This document shows, piece after piece, positions 14,313-22,036 of a DNA stretch of 24,044 nt. Source of the stretch: a virus; the IMG/VR virus record IMGVR_UViG_3300042691_023164, positions 1-24,044 of that record; one strand, 5' to 3'. A model generated the notes under the pieces. It worked only from the letters and a program-made list of their open reading frames with translations, searched no databases and was not told the origin of the DNA. Position numbers and translations under genes: made by a program. Numbering within the stretch: the stretch's first letter is position 1; each line of letters begins with the position of its first letter.

Positions 14313-15845
14313 ATGACCGACATCACCAGGTTCAAGGCGATCTTTTCCGGCCTGGACATCGCCTATGGAACATACAAAATCGAATCGTCTCGTGGAGACG
14401 GCAAGCAGGCCGGAAAGGCCGTCGTGGTGCGCAAGCCACCGACTGACGACCTCTGGACCAAGCACCTACAGGGCGTTGAGCCGAGTCTGGGCATCATCCC
14501 AATCCGGGCGGATAACTCCTGTATCTGGGGCTGTATTGACATTGACCAGTATCCACTGGACCACGCCGGGCTCATAAAGAAGGTCCGCAGCCTGGGCCTG
14601 CCCATGGTGGTGTGCCGCAGCAAATCCGGCGGTGCACACGTCTTCTTGTTCACCCGTGAGCCTATTCCCGCTGCCGAGATGCAGCGCTACCTCAAGGCCT
14701 CTGCCGCCCTGCTGGGCGAGGCTGGCCGAGAGATTTTCCCTAAGCAAGCTGAGATTTTGGTTGACCGTGGCGACACGGGCAACTTTCTGAACCTGCCCTA
14801 TTTTGGCGGGGATCAGACCATGCGCTACGCCATTAAGGACGATGGCAATGCTGCAACCCTTGAAGAGTTTTACGAGCTCTACGAGCAGTGGGTGCAAGAC
14901 CCCGACCTGAAATTTCCTGAAGAGCCCAAGGCACCTGACCACCCCATCAAGGATGGCCCGCCCTGCCTACAGGCCCTGTGTGCACAAGGCGTGCCAGAAG
15001 GCACACGCAACAACGCGCTCTTCAACATCGGCATCTACCTCAAGAAGGTCATCCCCATCCACTGGGACGATGCCCTGGTTGAGCACAACATGAAGTACGT
15101 CTCGCCGCCGCTGCCAAACAACGAGGTTCAAATCCTCGTCAAGCAGCTGCACAAGAAAGAGTACCGGTACAAGTGCAAGGACGCGCCCCTCAACAGCTTT
15201 TGCAACAGCGGCCTGTGCCGTACCCGCAAACACGGGATCGGGGCCAACGGGCCAGACAGCCCGCAGATGTCCTCGCTCTCCAAATACAACTCCGAGCCCC
15301 CGCTGTGGTTCTTGGACATCAACGGTAAACGCATCGAGCTCGACACTGAGAGCTTGTTCGCACAAGCCGCTTTCCAAAAGGCCTGCGTCGAAAAGCTCAA
15401 CCTCCTGCCGCCCACGCTGCGCAAGCAAGACTGGGAGCAGCTGCTCAATGCGCTGCTCAAAGAGATGGTGGAGACCGAGCAAATCACGGAGGCCAGTGAA
15501 GACACCAGCATCACCGGGCGCTTCAACGACATGCTCGAAGAGTTCTGCACCCACCTGCAGCAAGCGATGGACCGCGATGAGATTCTCATGGGCCGTCCTT
15601 GGACAGATGACGCAGAGGCCAAGACATATTTCCGCATGAAGGACCTCGAGGCCCACCTGCTGCGCAACAACTTCAAGGGCATGACTCATCCGAAGATGGC
15701 GCAGCGCCTGCGCGACCTCGGAGGCGAGCCCATCAGCCTGTTCCTGAAGAACCGCACCACCCGCTGCTGGAAAATCCCACGCTTTGAGCGCCAGGATGCC
15801 CCGTTTGACACCCCCGAGCAACGCGCTGTAAGGAGCCCCTTCTGA
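14313..15845 (+). CDS. Archaeo-eukaryotic-type DNA primase (TOTE-like AEP)
   Basis: A 510-residue protein that should synthesise primers for DNA replication. The AEP catalytic motifs are visible in order: DID (76-78, the metal-binding DxD), SKSGGAH (103-109, the sxH motif) and ILVDRGD (149-154, third acidic site). A likely zinc site follows: C288, C297 and C302 with H307. The C-terminal 200 residues are helical and may contact a helicase. The motif set and the GCIDID context are those of the primase domain seen in TOTE conflict systems and many phages. The ATG follows an AGAAAGAAG site 20 bases after the structured RNA; the stop overlaps the next start by one base (TGATG). Confidence 0.85.
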   Translation: MTDITRFKAIFSGLDIAYGTYKIESSRGDGKQAGKAVVVRKPPTDDLWTKHLQGVEPSLGIIPIRADNSCIWGCIDIDQYPLDHAGLIKKVRSLGLPMVVCRSKSGGAHVFLFTREPIPAAEMQRYLKASAALLGEAGREIFPKQAEILVDRGDTGNFLNLPYFGGDQTMRYAIKDDGNAATLEEFYELYEQWVQDPDLKFPEEPKAPDHPIKDGPPCLQALCAQGVPEGTRNNALFNIGIYLKKVIPIHWDDALVEHNMKYVSPPLPNNEVQILVKQLHKKEYRYKCKDAPLNSFCNSGLCRTRKHGIGANGPDSPQMSSLSKYNSEPPLWFLDINGKRIELDTESLFAQAAFQKACVEKLNLLPPTLRKQDWEQLLNALLKEMVETEQITEASEDTSITGRFNDMLEEFCTHLQQAMDRDEILMGRPWTDDAEAKTYFRMKDLEAHLLRNNFKGMTHPKMAQRLRDLGGEPISLFLKNRTTRCWKIPRFERQDAPFDTPEQRAVRSPF

Positions 15846-16090
15846 TGATGAAAATTGACGGACATGACGACGCCATCATTGGGCCTGCAATGGTCTGGAC
15901 AGAGGATGGCAGCCTGCGTGAGGTGCTGGTGTACGACGCGGAGAAAATCCGTGAGAAGCTGATGAAGCGCGACGGCATGAGCTTTGAGGAAGCGCGCGAA
16001 TTCATCGAGTTCAACATCGAGGGCGCGTACATGGGCCCGCACACGGCCATCGTGGTTTGGCCCAATGACGATTGGGACCTCCCAGAATGA
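15845..16090 (+). CDS. Conserved hypothetical protein between primase and helicase (81 aa)
   Basis: An 81-residue protein translated from the ATG that overlaps the primase stop (TGATG); a second ATG follows immediately. It is acidic, with a probable beta-hairpin (AMVWTEDGSLREVLVYD), a helix rich in Lys/Glu (about residues 33-56) and a C-terminal strand ending in VVWPNDDWD. No catalytic residues or zinc ligands stand out. Placement between primase and SF1 helicase, with overlaps at both ends, makes a role in the replication complex likely but unproven. Confidence 0.75.
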   Translation: MMKIDGHDDAIIGPAMVWTEDGSLREVLVYDAEKIREKLMKRDGMSFEEAREFIEFNIEGAYMGPHTAIVVWPNDDWDLPE

Positions 16091-17586
16091 GCATCACCAA
16101 AGTCTTCGGCCCGCCCGGGTCGGGGAAAACCACCTATCTGCTGGGCATCGTCCAGACCGAGCTGGAAGGCGGCGTCTCGCCCCTTGAGATCGGCTACTTT
16201 GCCTTCACCAAGAAGGCCGCTACCGAAGCACGCGACAGGGCCATACAGCGCTTTCCCAGCCTGCGCCCCGACTCCGACTTCCCGTGGTTTCGCACGCTGC
16301 ACAGCCTGGCCTACCGATGCCTGGGCATCAGCACCAAGGACATGATGTCCCCCGACAACTACAAAGAGTTCGCTCAGGAGGCAGGCATCGAGCTGGCCAT
16401 TGAGAGCGGGGACGAGGAGTTCGCCGTCAAGGCCGACAACCCCATCCTCAACGAGATCAACATCGCCCGCATCCGGGGCATGGACCTGCGCACCCACTAC
16501 AACCAGTCGCGCATGGACATCGAGTGGTACCACTTCGAGTACGTCGAGCGCGCCTACCGCCACTACAAAACCTCGCGCAACCTCCTGGACTTCACCGACC
16601 TCTTGGAGCATGTCCTTCTCTGCCCCGAGCGCTTGCCCAAGCTGCAGTCCCTCATCATCGACGAGGCACAGGACCTCTCTCAGTTGCAATGGAGGCTGGT
16701 CGAGCAACTCGCGTTGCGTGCCCAGCGCACCTTTTTGGCAGGCGACGATGACCAGGCTGTCTACACCTGGGCCGGAGCCGACGTCAAGAGCTTCTTGAGC
16801 TTTGACGGCGACGTCAAAATCCTCGACCAGTCCTACCGCGTCCCCTCAAAGATTCACGCCCTGGCCGACCGCGTGGTCAGCCGCATCAAGCAGCGTCAGC
16901 CAAAGGTCTGGAAGGCCCGCGAAGAGGTCGGCAGCATCAGCTATTACAACGACTTCCAGCAGGTGGACATCAGCCACGGCAACTGGCTCATCTTGGCCAG
17001 CGCCAACTACATGCTCACCGACATGCACGACTGGATCAAGAGCCAAGGCCTGCTGTTCGAGCGCCACGGACAACGCAGCGTGAGCGAGAACATCCTCATC
17101 GCGGTGCTGGGCTGGGAGAAGCTGCGCAAAGGAGGCGAGGTCCCCTTTCACGTGCTCAAGATGATCTACAAGTACATGGACGGCAGCCACATCAAGCATG
17201 GCCACAAGATGCTGCGTACCGCTGACCCCGCCGCGCAGTACAGCATGGCCAAGCTGGTGGAGCACCACGGTCTCTTGACCGATGACCTCTGGCACAAGGT
17301 GCTCACCAAGATCAGCGAGGACCGACGCGACTACCTGGTCTCGCTCCTGCGCCGCAATACACGGCTCACGGGCCACGTGCCCATCAAGCTGTCCACGATC
17401 CACGGGGCCAAGGGCGGCGAAGCAGACAACGTGCTGCTGCTGGCGGACTTGTCCACGCGTTTTGCCAAGGAGTACGACAAGAACTCCGATGACATCAACC
17501 GGCTGCTGTACGTGGGCATCACCCGCGCCAAGCAAACGCTGCACATCGTGCGGCCTAAGAATGAACAGAAAGGCTTCCGACTATGA
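16087..17586 (+). CDS. UvrD/PcrA/Rep-like SF1 DNA helicase
   Basis: The ATG at 16087 is preferred over an in-frame GTG-type start at 16072 because it makes an ATGA overlap with the preceding stop and leads directly into the Walker A motif. The 499-residue protein carries the SF1A helicase set: GPPGSGKTT (8-16, K14), a motif Ia stretch FAFTKKAA, motif II IIDEAQD, motif III AGDDDQAVYTWAGA, motif IV QSYRVP, motif V STIHGAKGGEADNV and motif VI YVGITRAKQ. It would unwind DNA 3'-to-5' using ATP. It is short for this family, lacking the large 1B/2B insertions of UvrD. No DnaB-like helicase is present in the window, so this may be the replicative or a repair helicase. It overlaps the polymerase gene by ATGA. 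Confidence 0.92.
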   Translation: MSITKVFGPPGSGKTTYLLGIVQTELEGGVSPLEIGYFAFTKKAATEARDRAIQRFPSLRPDSDFPWFRTLHSLAYRCLGISTKDMMSPDNYKEFAQEAGIELAIESGDEEFAVKADNPILNEINIARIRGMDLRTHYNQSRMDIEWYHFEYVERAYRHYKTSRNLLDFTDLLEHVLLCPERLPKLQSLIIDEAQDLSQLQWRLVEQLALRAQRTFLAGDDDQAVYTWAGADVKSFLSFDGDVKILDQSYRVPSKIHALADRVVSRIKQRQPKVWKAREEVGSISYYNDFQQVDISHGNWLILASANYMLTDMHDWIKSQGLLFERHGQRSVSENILIAVLGWEKLRKGGEVPFHVLKMIYKYMDGSHIKHGHKMLRTADPAAQYSMAKLVEHHGLLTDDLWHKVLTKISEDRRDYLVSLLRRNTRLTGHVPIKLSTIHGAKGGEADNVLLLADLSTRFAKEYDKNSDDINRLLYVGITRAKQTLHIVRPKNEQKGFRL

Positions 17587-19460
17587 AGCGCGATACCAAG
17601 ACCATGTCCATGTTCCCCCGAATCTCCGAGTGGCTGCCGCCACAGACATTCCCCAACCTCAGCGAGGCCAAGGAGATTGCAATCGACCTTGAGACCTGCG
17701 ACCCCAACATGGAGTCCCTGGGCCCCGGCTGGCCTCGCAACGACGGCTTTATCGTCGGGTACGCAATCGCCGTGGACGGCTGGGCAGGCTATTACCCTGT
17801 TGCGCATGGCGGCGGGGGCAACCTGGATCGCCGGATCGTGGAGCGATGGATCAAAGACGTCCTGGCCACCCCAGCAGACAAGATCATGCACAACGCCGCC
17901 TATGACCTCGGCTGGCTGCGAGCCGCTGGCTTCACGGTGAACGGCACGATCTACGACACCATGCTGGCCGCGCCCGTGCTGGACGAGAATCGCTTCTCCT
18001 ACGCCCTGAACTCCCTGGGCTTTGACTACCTCAAGGAGATCAAGTCCGAGCAGGGCCTCAAGGAATCCGCCTCCGACTTTGGTGTGCACCCCAAAAAGGA
18101 GCTGTGGAAGCTGCCGGCCATGCACGTGGGTGACTATGCCGAGCAGGACGCGGCCCTCACTCTTAAGCTGTGGCACCACCTGAAGGCGCTCATGCACAAG
18201 GAGGAAGTGGACTCCATCTTTGCGCTGGAGACCGAGGTGCTGCCCGTGCTGGTGGACATCACCCTGCGAGGCATCAACTTCGATCGCGCCAAGTGCGAGC
18301 GCTATATGTCCGAGATGCGCAAGAAGGAAACCGAAATCCTGAAGTACCTCAAGAGCCAGGCCGGCATGCAGGTGGACATCTGGGCCGCCCAGTCCATCGC
18401 CACCGCGTTTGACCGCCTGGGCATCCAGTACCCCAAGACCGCCGCCGGCGCGCCGAGCTTCACCAAGAGCTTCCTGGACACGCACGAGCACCCCATGGCC
18501 AAGATGATCCTGGAGGCCCGCGAGCTCAACAAGACCCACGGCACGTTCTTGGAGCCCTACCTCAAGCACAGCGCCAAGGACGGTCGCATCCACACCCACT
18601 TCAACCAAATGCGCAACGAGGAAGGTGGCACCGTCACCGGTCGCCTCTCCGCGTCCAACCCCAACCTGCAGCAAGTGCCCGCGCGCCACGAGATCATCGG
18701 CCCAATGGTGCGGGGCCTGTTCCTGCCCGAAGAGGGCGAAATGTGGGCCGCCAACGACTTCTCCTCGCAGGAGCCGCGCTTGTTGGTCCACTATGCCACA
18801 TTGCTGGGCCTGCCTGGGGCGGAAAAGATGGCACAGGCCTACCGCGACAACCCCCGCATCGACTTCCACCAAATGGTGGCGGACATGGCGGGGATCAAAC
18901 GCAAAGCCGCCAAAACCATCGGCCTGGGCCTCATGTACGGCATGGGCAAAGCCAAGCTCGCCCAGCAGCTGGACCTGCCCATGGACGAGTCCAGCGAACT
19001 CATCGGCACCTTCCACAGCAAAGTCCCCTTCCTCAAGGGCACCGTGGATGCGGTCATGAAACGCATCGAGCACCCCGCCTCTGGCGGCTCCATCCGCACC
19101 CTGCTGGGCCGCAAATGCCGCTTCCCGCTGTGGGAGCCCGTAGAGTGGGGCGTGAACAAGGCGCTGCCGCGTGAACAGGCCATCGTGGAATACGGCTCAC
19201 GGATCAAGCGCGCGGGCACCTACAAGGGCCTGAACCGGCTGATCCAGGGCTCGGCCGCTGACCAGACAAAAGCGTCCTTGGTGGCCCTCAAAAAGGCCGG
19301 CTTTACCCTGCTGCTGCAGGTGCACGACGAGCTGGCGCTGTCGGTGCGCAACCGGGAAGAGGCGCGTGAGGCTGCTGACATCATGGCCAACTCCGTTCGC
19401 CTGGAGGTACCTTCCCTGGTGGACGTGGAAATTGGACCAAGTTGGGGAGAGGCTGCATAA
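17583..19460 (+). CDS. Family A DNA polymerase with 3'-5' exonuclease domain (PolA, Leu at the Phe762 position)
   Basis: A 625-residue replicative polymerase. The proofreading domain shows ExoI DLE (D35, E37), ExoII HNAAYDLGWL and ExoIII YAEQDA. The polymerase domain shows motif A DFSSQEPR (D392), motif B RKAAKTIGLGLMYG and motif C HDE (581-583, D582). No 5'-3' exonuclease domain is present, as usual in phage PolA. In motif B the residue aligned with Phe762 of E. coli Pol I is Leu448 (codon 18924-18926), a marker used in viral ecology. The gene starts with an ATGA overlap behind the helicase and is the last of the replication operon; an intrinsic terminator follows 44 bases after the stop. 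Confidence 0.95.
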   Translation: MKRDTKTMSMFPRISEWLPPQTFPNLSEAKEIAIDLETCDPNMESLGPGWPRNDGFIVGYAIAVDGWAGYYPVAHGGGGNLDRRIVERWIKDVLATPADKIMHNAAYDLGWLRAAGFTVNGTIYDTMLAAPVLDENRFSYALNSLGFDYLKEIKSEQGLKESASDFGVHPKKELWKLPAMHVGDYAEQDAALTLKLWHHLKALMHKEEVDSIFALETEVLPVLVDITLRGINFDRAKCERYMSEMRKKETEILKYLKSQAGMQVDIWAAQSIATAFDRLGIQYPKTAAGAPSFTKSFLDTHEHPMAKMILEARELNKTHGTFLEPYLKHSAKDGRIHTHFNQMRNEEGGTVTGRLSASNPNLQQVPARHEIIGPMVRGLFLPEEGEMWAANDFSSQEPRLLVHYATLLGLPGAEKMAQAYRDNPRIDFHQMVADMAGIKRKAAKTIGLGLMYGMGKAKLAQQLDLPMDESSELIGTFHSKVPFLKGTVDAVMKRIEHPASGGSIRTLLGRKCRFPLWEPVEWGVNKALPREQAIVEYGSRIKRAGTYKGLNRLIQGSAADQTKASLVALKKAGFTLLLQVHDELALSVRNREEAREAADIMANSVRLEVPSLVDVEIGPSWGEAA

Positions 19461-19463
19461 TTG

Positions 19464-19492
19464 CATCGGGGCGATTGCAGTTGCCCCTGATG
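19464..19492 (+). other. Stem-loop after the polymerase gene
   Basis: CATCGGGGC (19464-19472) can pair with GCCCCTGATG (19483-19492) with one bulged T, around a 10-base loop. It has no T-run, so it is not itself a terminator; it may protect the 3' end of the transcript or act with the terminator just downstream. Moderate support only. Confidence 0.4.
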
Positions 19493-19503
19493 TTCTCCAG
19501 TTT

Positions 19504-19534
19504 GGGACCAGGGCTTGTTCCTGGTCCCCTTTTT
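19504..19534 (+). terminator. Rho-independent terminator after the replication operon
   Basis: A perfect 9-bp stem GGGACCAGG (19504-19512) / CCTGGTCCC (19520-19528) with a 7-base loop is followed by C and five T residues (19530-19534). It lies 44 bases after the polymerase stop and would end the primase-helicase-polymerase transcript. Confidence 0.9.
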
Positions 19535-19543
19535 CGATACACT
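19515..19543 (+). promoter_or_regulatory. Promoter overlapping the terminator
   Basis: TACACT at 19538-19543 lies 12 bases before an AGAAAGGAGAA ribosome binding site and matches the -10 at 12193. A weak -35, TTGTTC (19515-19520), with a 17-bp spacer falls inside the terminator loop. The -10 is persuasive by comparison with the other promoters; the -35 is weak. Confidence 0.4.
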
Positions 19544-19569
19544 GCCCGTTCCCAAGAAAGGAGAATTAG

Positions 19570-19953
19570 ATGTCGAGAAACAAACAGGTTGTCCCTGCCT
19601 TCCCAGAGCCATACATCCGCAAGAAGCGCCATAAGAAGCCTGGTCCAAAGAAGAACTACGACAAGGTGCGTTCATCGCCCTCCATGCGCGCTGGTACACG
19701 CTACAAAACCGTGTGCCTGCCTGAGGAGGCGTATTACATGCTCAAGGAACTCTCCACCTTCTACAAGGTGTCCATGGGCGTGTACGTGTACTCACTGCTG
19801 CTGCCGGCCTTTGACCACGCCACCGAGGAATCCCGCACCCTGCAACGCATCGCCGAGAACCGCGAAAAAGCGGAACGCGAAAAAGAAGCCAAACTGAAAG
19901 AACTTCATGAAACACAAAACCGAACTGAGCCTGCCCGTCGAACTCATTTTTGA
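19570..19953 (+). CDS. Candidate ribbon-helix-helix DNA-binding protein
   Basis: A 127-residue protein with an AGAAAGGAGAA site ending 4 bases before its ATG. The N-terminal 40 residues are strongly basic (RKKRHKKPGPKKNY). Residues about 43-78 fit a ribbon-helix-helix layout: a beta strand TRYKTVCLP, helix EEAYYMLKELSTFY, then KVSMGVYVYSLLLPAF. The C-terminus is a charged Glu/Lys-rich helix. Such proteins bind operator DNA as dimers, so this is a candidate phage regulator, possibly acting on the palindromes near the early promoters. First gene behind its own promoter; overlaps the next gene by 47 bases. The fold call is by eye. Confidence 0.65.
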   Translation: MSRNKQVVPAFPEPYIRKKRHKKPGPKKNYDKVRSSPSMRAGTRYKTVCLPEEAYYMLKELSTFYKVSMGVYVYSLLLPAFDHATEESRTLQRIAENREKAEREKEAKLKELHETQNRTEPARRTHF

Positions 19954-20149
19954 CGTGCTCGAGCCCATGCAAGTGGGCGACGTCGTTATCCCCGCGCAGC
20001 TGGACATCACCAAGGTACTGATGACCATCACCGGCCCAGGCGGAAAGCCTCGCCAGGTGGACATCACCAACACCTTGACCGAAGAACAGATCATGTTCTT
20101 TGAAGACGAGATCGTCGACTCGTTCTTTGAAGACAACGAGGAACCATAA
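19907..20149 (+). CDS. Hypothetical acidic early protein (80 aa)
   Basis: An 80-residue protein whose first 47 bases overlap the 3' end of the preceding gene in another frame, with GAAAG upstream of the ATG. The sequence alternates hydrophobic strands (ELIFDVLEP, VGDVVIPAQLDITKVLMTI) and ends in an acidic helix (EEQIMFFEDEIVDSFFEDNEEP). This strand-rich then acidic make-up is convincing as a real protein, but I recognise no family. It precedes an AT-rich gap with the next promoter. Confidence 0.65.
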   Translation: MKHKTELSLPVELIFDVLEPMQVGDVVIPAQLDITKVLMTITGPGGKPRQVDITNTLTEEQIMFFEDEIVDSFFEDNEEP

Positions 20150-20178
20150 AATTCCTCCCAGAATTTTAAGTTGACCTG

Positions 20179-20206
20179 TTGACAAAGGAACTGGAGCTGC
20201 TAAGAT
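20179..20206 (+). promoter_or_regulatory. Sigma70 promoter with consensus -35
   Basis: A perfect TTGACA (20179-20184), a 16-bp spacer and TAAGAT (20201-20206) lie upstream of the gene at 20240. An A/T-rich tract (20161-20170) just upstream could act as an UP element. It is the only exact -35 consensus among the promoters seen here. Confidence 0.6.
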
Positions 20207-20239
20207 GCAGTCTCCAACACAGAAAGTAGAAAGACCGTT

Positions 20240-20458
20240 ATGCAAGAAAAACGACTTGGAACCACGTGGCACGTTGACACCGGCAAGGTTGTCATTGGCA
20301 GTGCCTATCAGCGCCCCACACGGAGCATGGATCGTGACGAAGAGATCATCCAATCCATCCTCCTGGGTATCCGGCCCACGGCCCACGAACGCCTTGCCAC
20401 CTGGTGCGCAGCGGGTGTTCTCGTCGTGGTACTCCTTCTCCTGGTGGTGAAGGTATGA
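20240..20458 (+). CDS. Small tail-anchored membrane protein (72 aa)
   Basis: A 72-residue protein with a purine-rich AGAAAGTAGAAAG leader. The first 50 residues are polar and charged; the last 20 or so (AAGVLVVVLLLLVVKV) form one hydrophobic helix at the extreme C-terminus, ending with Lys. This predicts a cytoplasmic domain anchored in the inner membrane by its C-terminus. Single-helix phage proteins of this size may be host-takeover or lysis accessories, but nothing in the sequence decides that. It is the first gene of a chain of ATGA-coupled small genes. Confidence 0.7.
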   Translation: MQEKRLGTTWHVDTGKVVIGSAYQRPTRSMDRDEEIIQSILLGIRPTAHERLATWCAAGVLVVVLLLLVVKV

Positions 20459-20940
20459 GAAAACGCAGCAAGTACCGTCCTCGCCAGGTCCTACAAAACC
20501 CACTGGACTTCGTGCTCTCTGGGCTCAAGCCTGTTCGAGACCTCCCCAACGTGTACCTGGATGTGCAACTCAGGAACCGACAGGCTCTCGAGCAAGTGCG
20601 CACGGGCCACGCCACACGACAAGACATAGACCTGCTCATCGGCGCGTTCAACATCGCCGAGGCCCTGGCCATACAAGGCCTGGGTTGTGACTGGATAGCA
20701 GAGATTAACGCCGCGCAAAACGACCTCCTGGAGTTGGCTCGCAAGGGCGTTGCAAGAGACATGCGGTTCACCATGAACGCGCAGCAGTGGGAATCACTGC
20801 GCCTGGTCCTGGACCTGCATGAAGAGCAGCTGGCCAACGCCACTGTGTATGACATCGAAAAAGCCCACGACTTTGTCCTAGCGGTCATCCGCAAAGGCAA
20901 GGCCCGTGCCATTGTTGAAACCCAAAAGGAAACCACATGA
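20455..20940 (+). CDS. Hypothetical early phage protein (161 aa)
   Basis: The ATG at 20455 is chosen because it makes an ATGA overlap with the previous stop and has GGTGAAGG upstream; an in-frame start at 20404 would lie inside the preceding gene. The 161-residue product has a basic N-terminus (RKRSKYRPRQ) and is then mostly helical, with LLIGAFNIAEALAIQGLG and a C-terminal DIEKAHDFVLAVIRKGKAR. There are no cysteine clusters or catalytic motifs that I can identify. Proteins with this pattern occur in phage early regions as unknowns; function is not assignable. Confidence 0.75.
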   Translation: MRKRSKYRPRQVLQNPLDFVLSGLKPVRDLPNVYLDVQLRNRQALEQVRTGHATRQDIDLLIGAFNIAEALAIQGLGCDWIAEINAAQNDLLELARKGVARDMRFTMNAQQWESLRLVLDLHEEQLANATVYDIEKAHDFVLAVIRKGKARAIVETQKETT

Positions 20941-21539
20941 ACAAGTCAGACAAAATCAGAGCGTATTTCCGCAAGCACCCCGACGCCACCCCCGCCGCTG
21001 TGGCCTCTAAGTTCGGGGCCTCCAAGCCCATGACCTACAAGATGCGCAAGCAGGTGCAGGAAGAGTGGCAGCCGCCCGAGATGGTGCCGATGCCTAAGCC
21101 GCCAGAGGTGGTGCCTGTGTTTGGCCTGGGCCGCAAGGTCACCGTCACCCCCTCGCAGCTGGATATCGCCCGCAAGCTGGGCATCAATCCCCAAGCGTTT
21201 ATCAAAGAAGGCCTCAAAGCAGGCATGCTGCAGTACGACGACGAGCGCGAAGTTGTGGGCGAAGAAACCGACATCGACGGGACCCTGGACGAGCGCGGCC
21301 AAGACTACGGCAAGTTCAAGGACGGCGCAGCACTGATGCAGGGCATCAAACGACTGCTCGCGGCCCACGCAGCTAAGCACAACAAGACCTTCACCGACGA
21401 CCAATGGGAAGCCCTGGAGATGATCGTCCACAAGATCGGCCGCATCGTCAACGGCAACCCCGACAAGGTGGACAGCTGGACAGACATCGCCGGCTACGCC
21501 AAGCTGGTCGCGGACCGCTTGCAGGGGAACGCACGATGA
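20937..21539 (+). CDS. Two-part protein: N-terminal HTH-like, C-terminal DUF6378-like domain
   Basis: A 200-residue protein starting with an ATGA overlap and an AAAAGGA site. Residues 1-40 look like a short helix-turn-helix (DKIRAYFRKHP..ATPAAVASKFGASKPMTYKMRKQ). A Pro-rich linker (50-60) and a KVTVTPSQLDIARKLGI segment follow. Residues about 117-195 (DERGQDYG, then MIVHKIGRIVNG, then WTDIAGYAKLVADRL) match what I remember of the phage DUF6378 domain, of unknown function. The HTH-like end suggests DNA binding. The DUF call is from memory; the two-domain layout is clear from the sequence. Confidence 0.72.
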   Translation: MNKSDKIRAYFRKHPDATPAAVASKFGASKPMTYKMRKQVQEEWQPPEMVPMPKPPEVVPVFGLGRKVTVTPSQLDIARKLGINPQAFIKEGLKAGMLQYDDEREVVGEETDIDGTLDERGQDYGKFKDGAALMQGIKRLLAAHAAKHNKTFTDDQWEALEMIVHKIGRIVNGNPDKVDSWTDIAGYAKLVADRLQGNAR

Positions 21540-22036
21540 GCAACCTACACTCGCACGCCATGGAGGAATTCAAGGCTGCCAAATGGATTGATGAAGACGG
21601 GAAGTACTGCAACGAGATGCAGGAGGCCATTTGCGCGCATGTGCTGGAGCTGTTGGACGTGTTTGCTGGTGAGGGCCACTCAGGCAGCACGGCCCCCTAC
21701 GCCATCAACGTGTTCAAGAAGCTGGCCATGTACGAGCCCCTGGTGCCGCTGACCGGCGAAGACCATGAGTGGCACGAGCCTGCCGAGGGTGTCTTCCAAA
21801 ACAAGCGCTGCGGCCGTGTGTTCAAACAGGCCGACCGCTTCAATGGCCAGGCCTATGACATTGACGGACGTGTCTTCTACGAGTGGGTCGAGCGTGACCT
21901 CGAACCCGACGAGCCAGGGTACCCCGGCAAGACCCGGTTCAAGAGCCACTACACCAGCGGCGAGAGCTTCGTGCCCGTCACCTTCCCATACACCCCGTCG
22001 ACAGAGTATGTCGAGCGTCCATCGGAGGCATCATGA
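21536..22036 (+). CDS. Conserved hypothetical phage protein (166 aa)
   Basis: The ATG at 21536 forms an ATGA overlap with the previous stop; an in-frame upstream start at 21404 would be buried in the preceding gene. The 166-residue product has recognisable pieces MQEAICAHVLELLDVF, EGHSGSTAPYAINVFKKL, PLTGEDHEW, QNKRCGRVFK and a C-terminal VTFPYTPSTEYV. I have met this combination in many tailed phages as a conserved unknown. It has no signal peptide. The ordered His, Cys and acidic residues might bind metal or nucleotide, but no mechanism is visible. Confidence 0.8.
   Translation: MSNLHSHAMEEFKAAKWIDEDGKYCNEMQEAICAHVLELLDVFAGEGHSGSTAPYAINVFKKLAMYEPLVPLTGEDHEWHEPAEGVFQNKRCGRVFKQADRFNGQAYDIDGRVFYEWVERDLEPDEPGYPGKTRFKSHYTSGESFVPVTFPYTPSTEYVERPSEAS

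Noticed and set aside
17331-19073. Long minus-strand open frame (580 codons) opposite the polymerase and helicase
   Set aside because: It is the antisense of clear coding sequence with all catalytic motifs on the plus strand; the predicted protein is His/Val/Gly-rich with no domain, a usual effect of high third-position G+C.
20148-20167. Terminator at AAAATTC/GAATTTT
   Set aside because: The 7-bp stem is almost all A/T and is not followed by a T-run; the A/T richness fits better as an upstream promoter element.
20205-20450. Plus-strand open frame of 81 codons
   Set aside because: Overlaps the 72-residue membrane protein in another frame, lacks a ribosome binding site (its start is at the -10 region) and does not join the ATGA chain.
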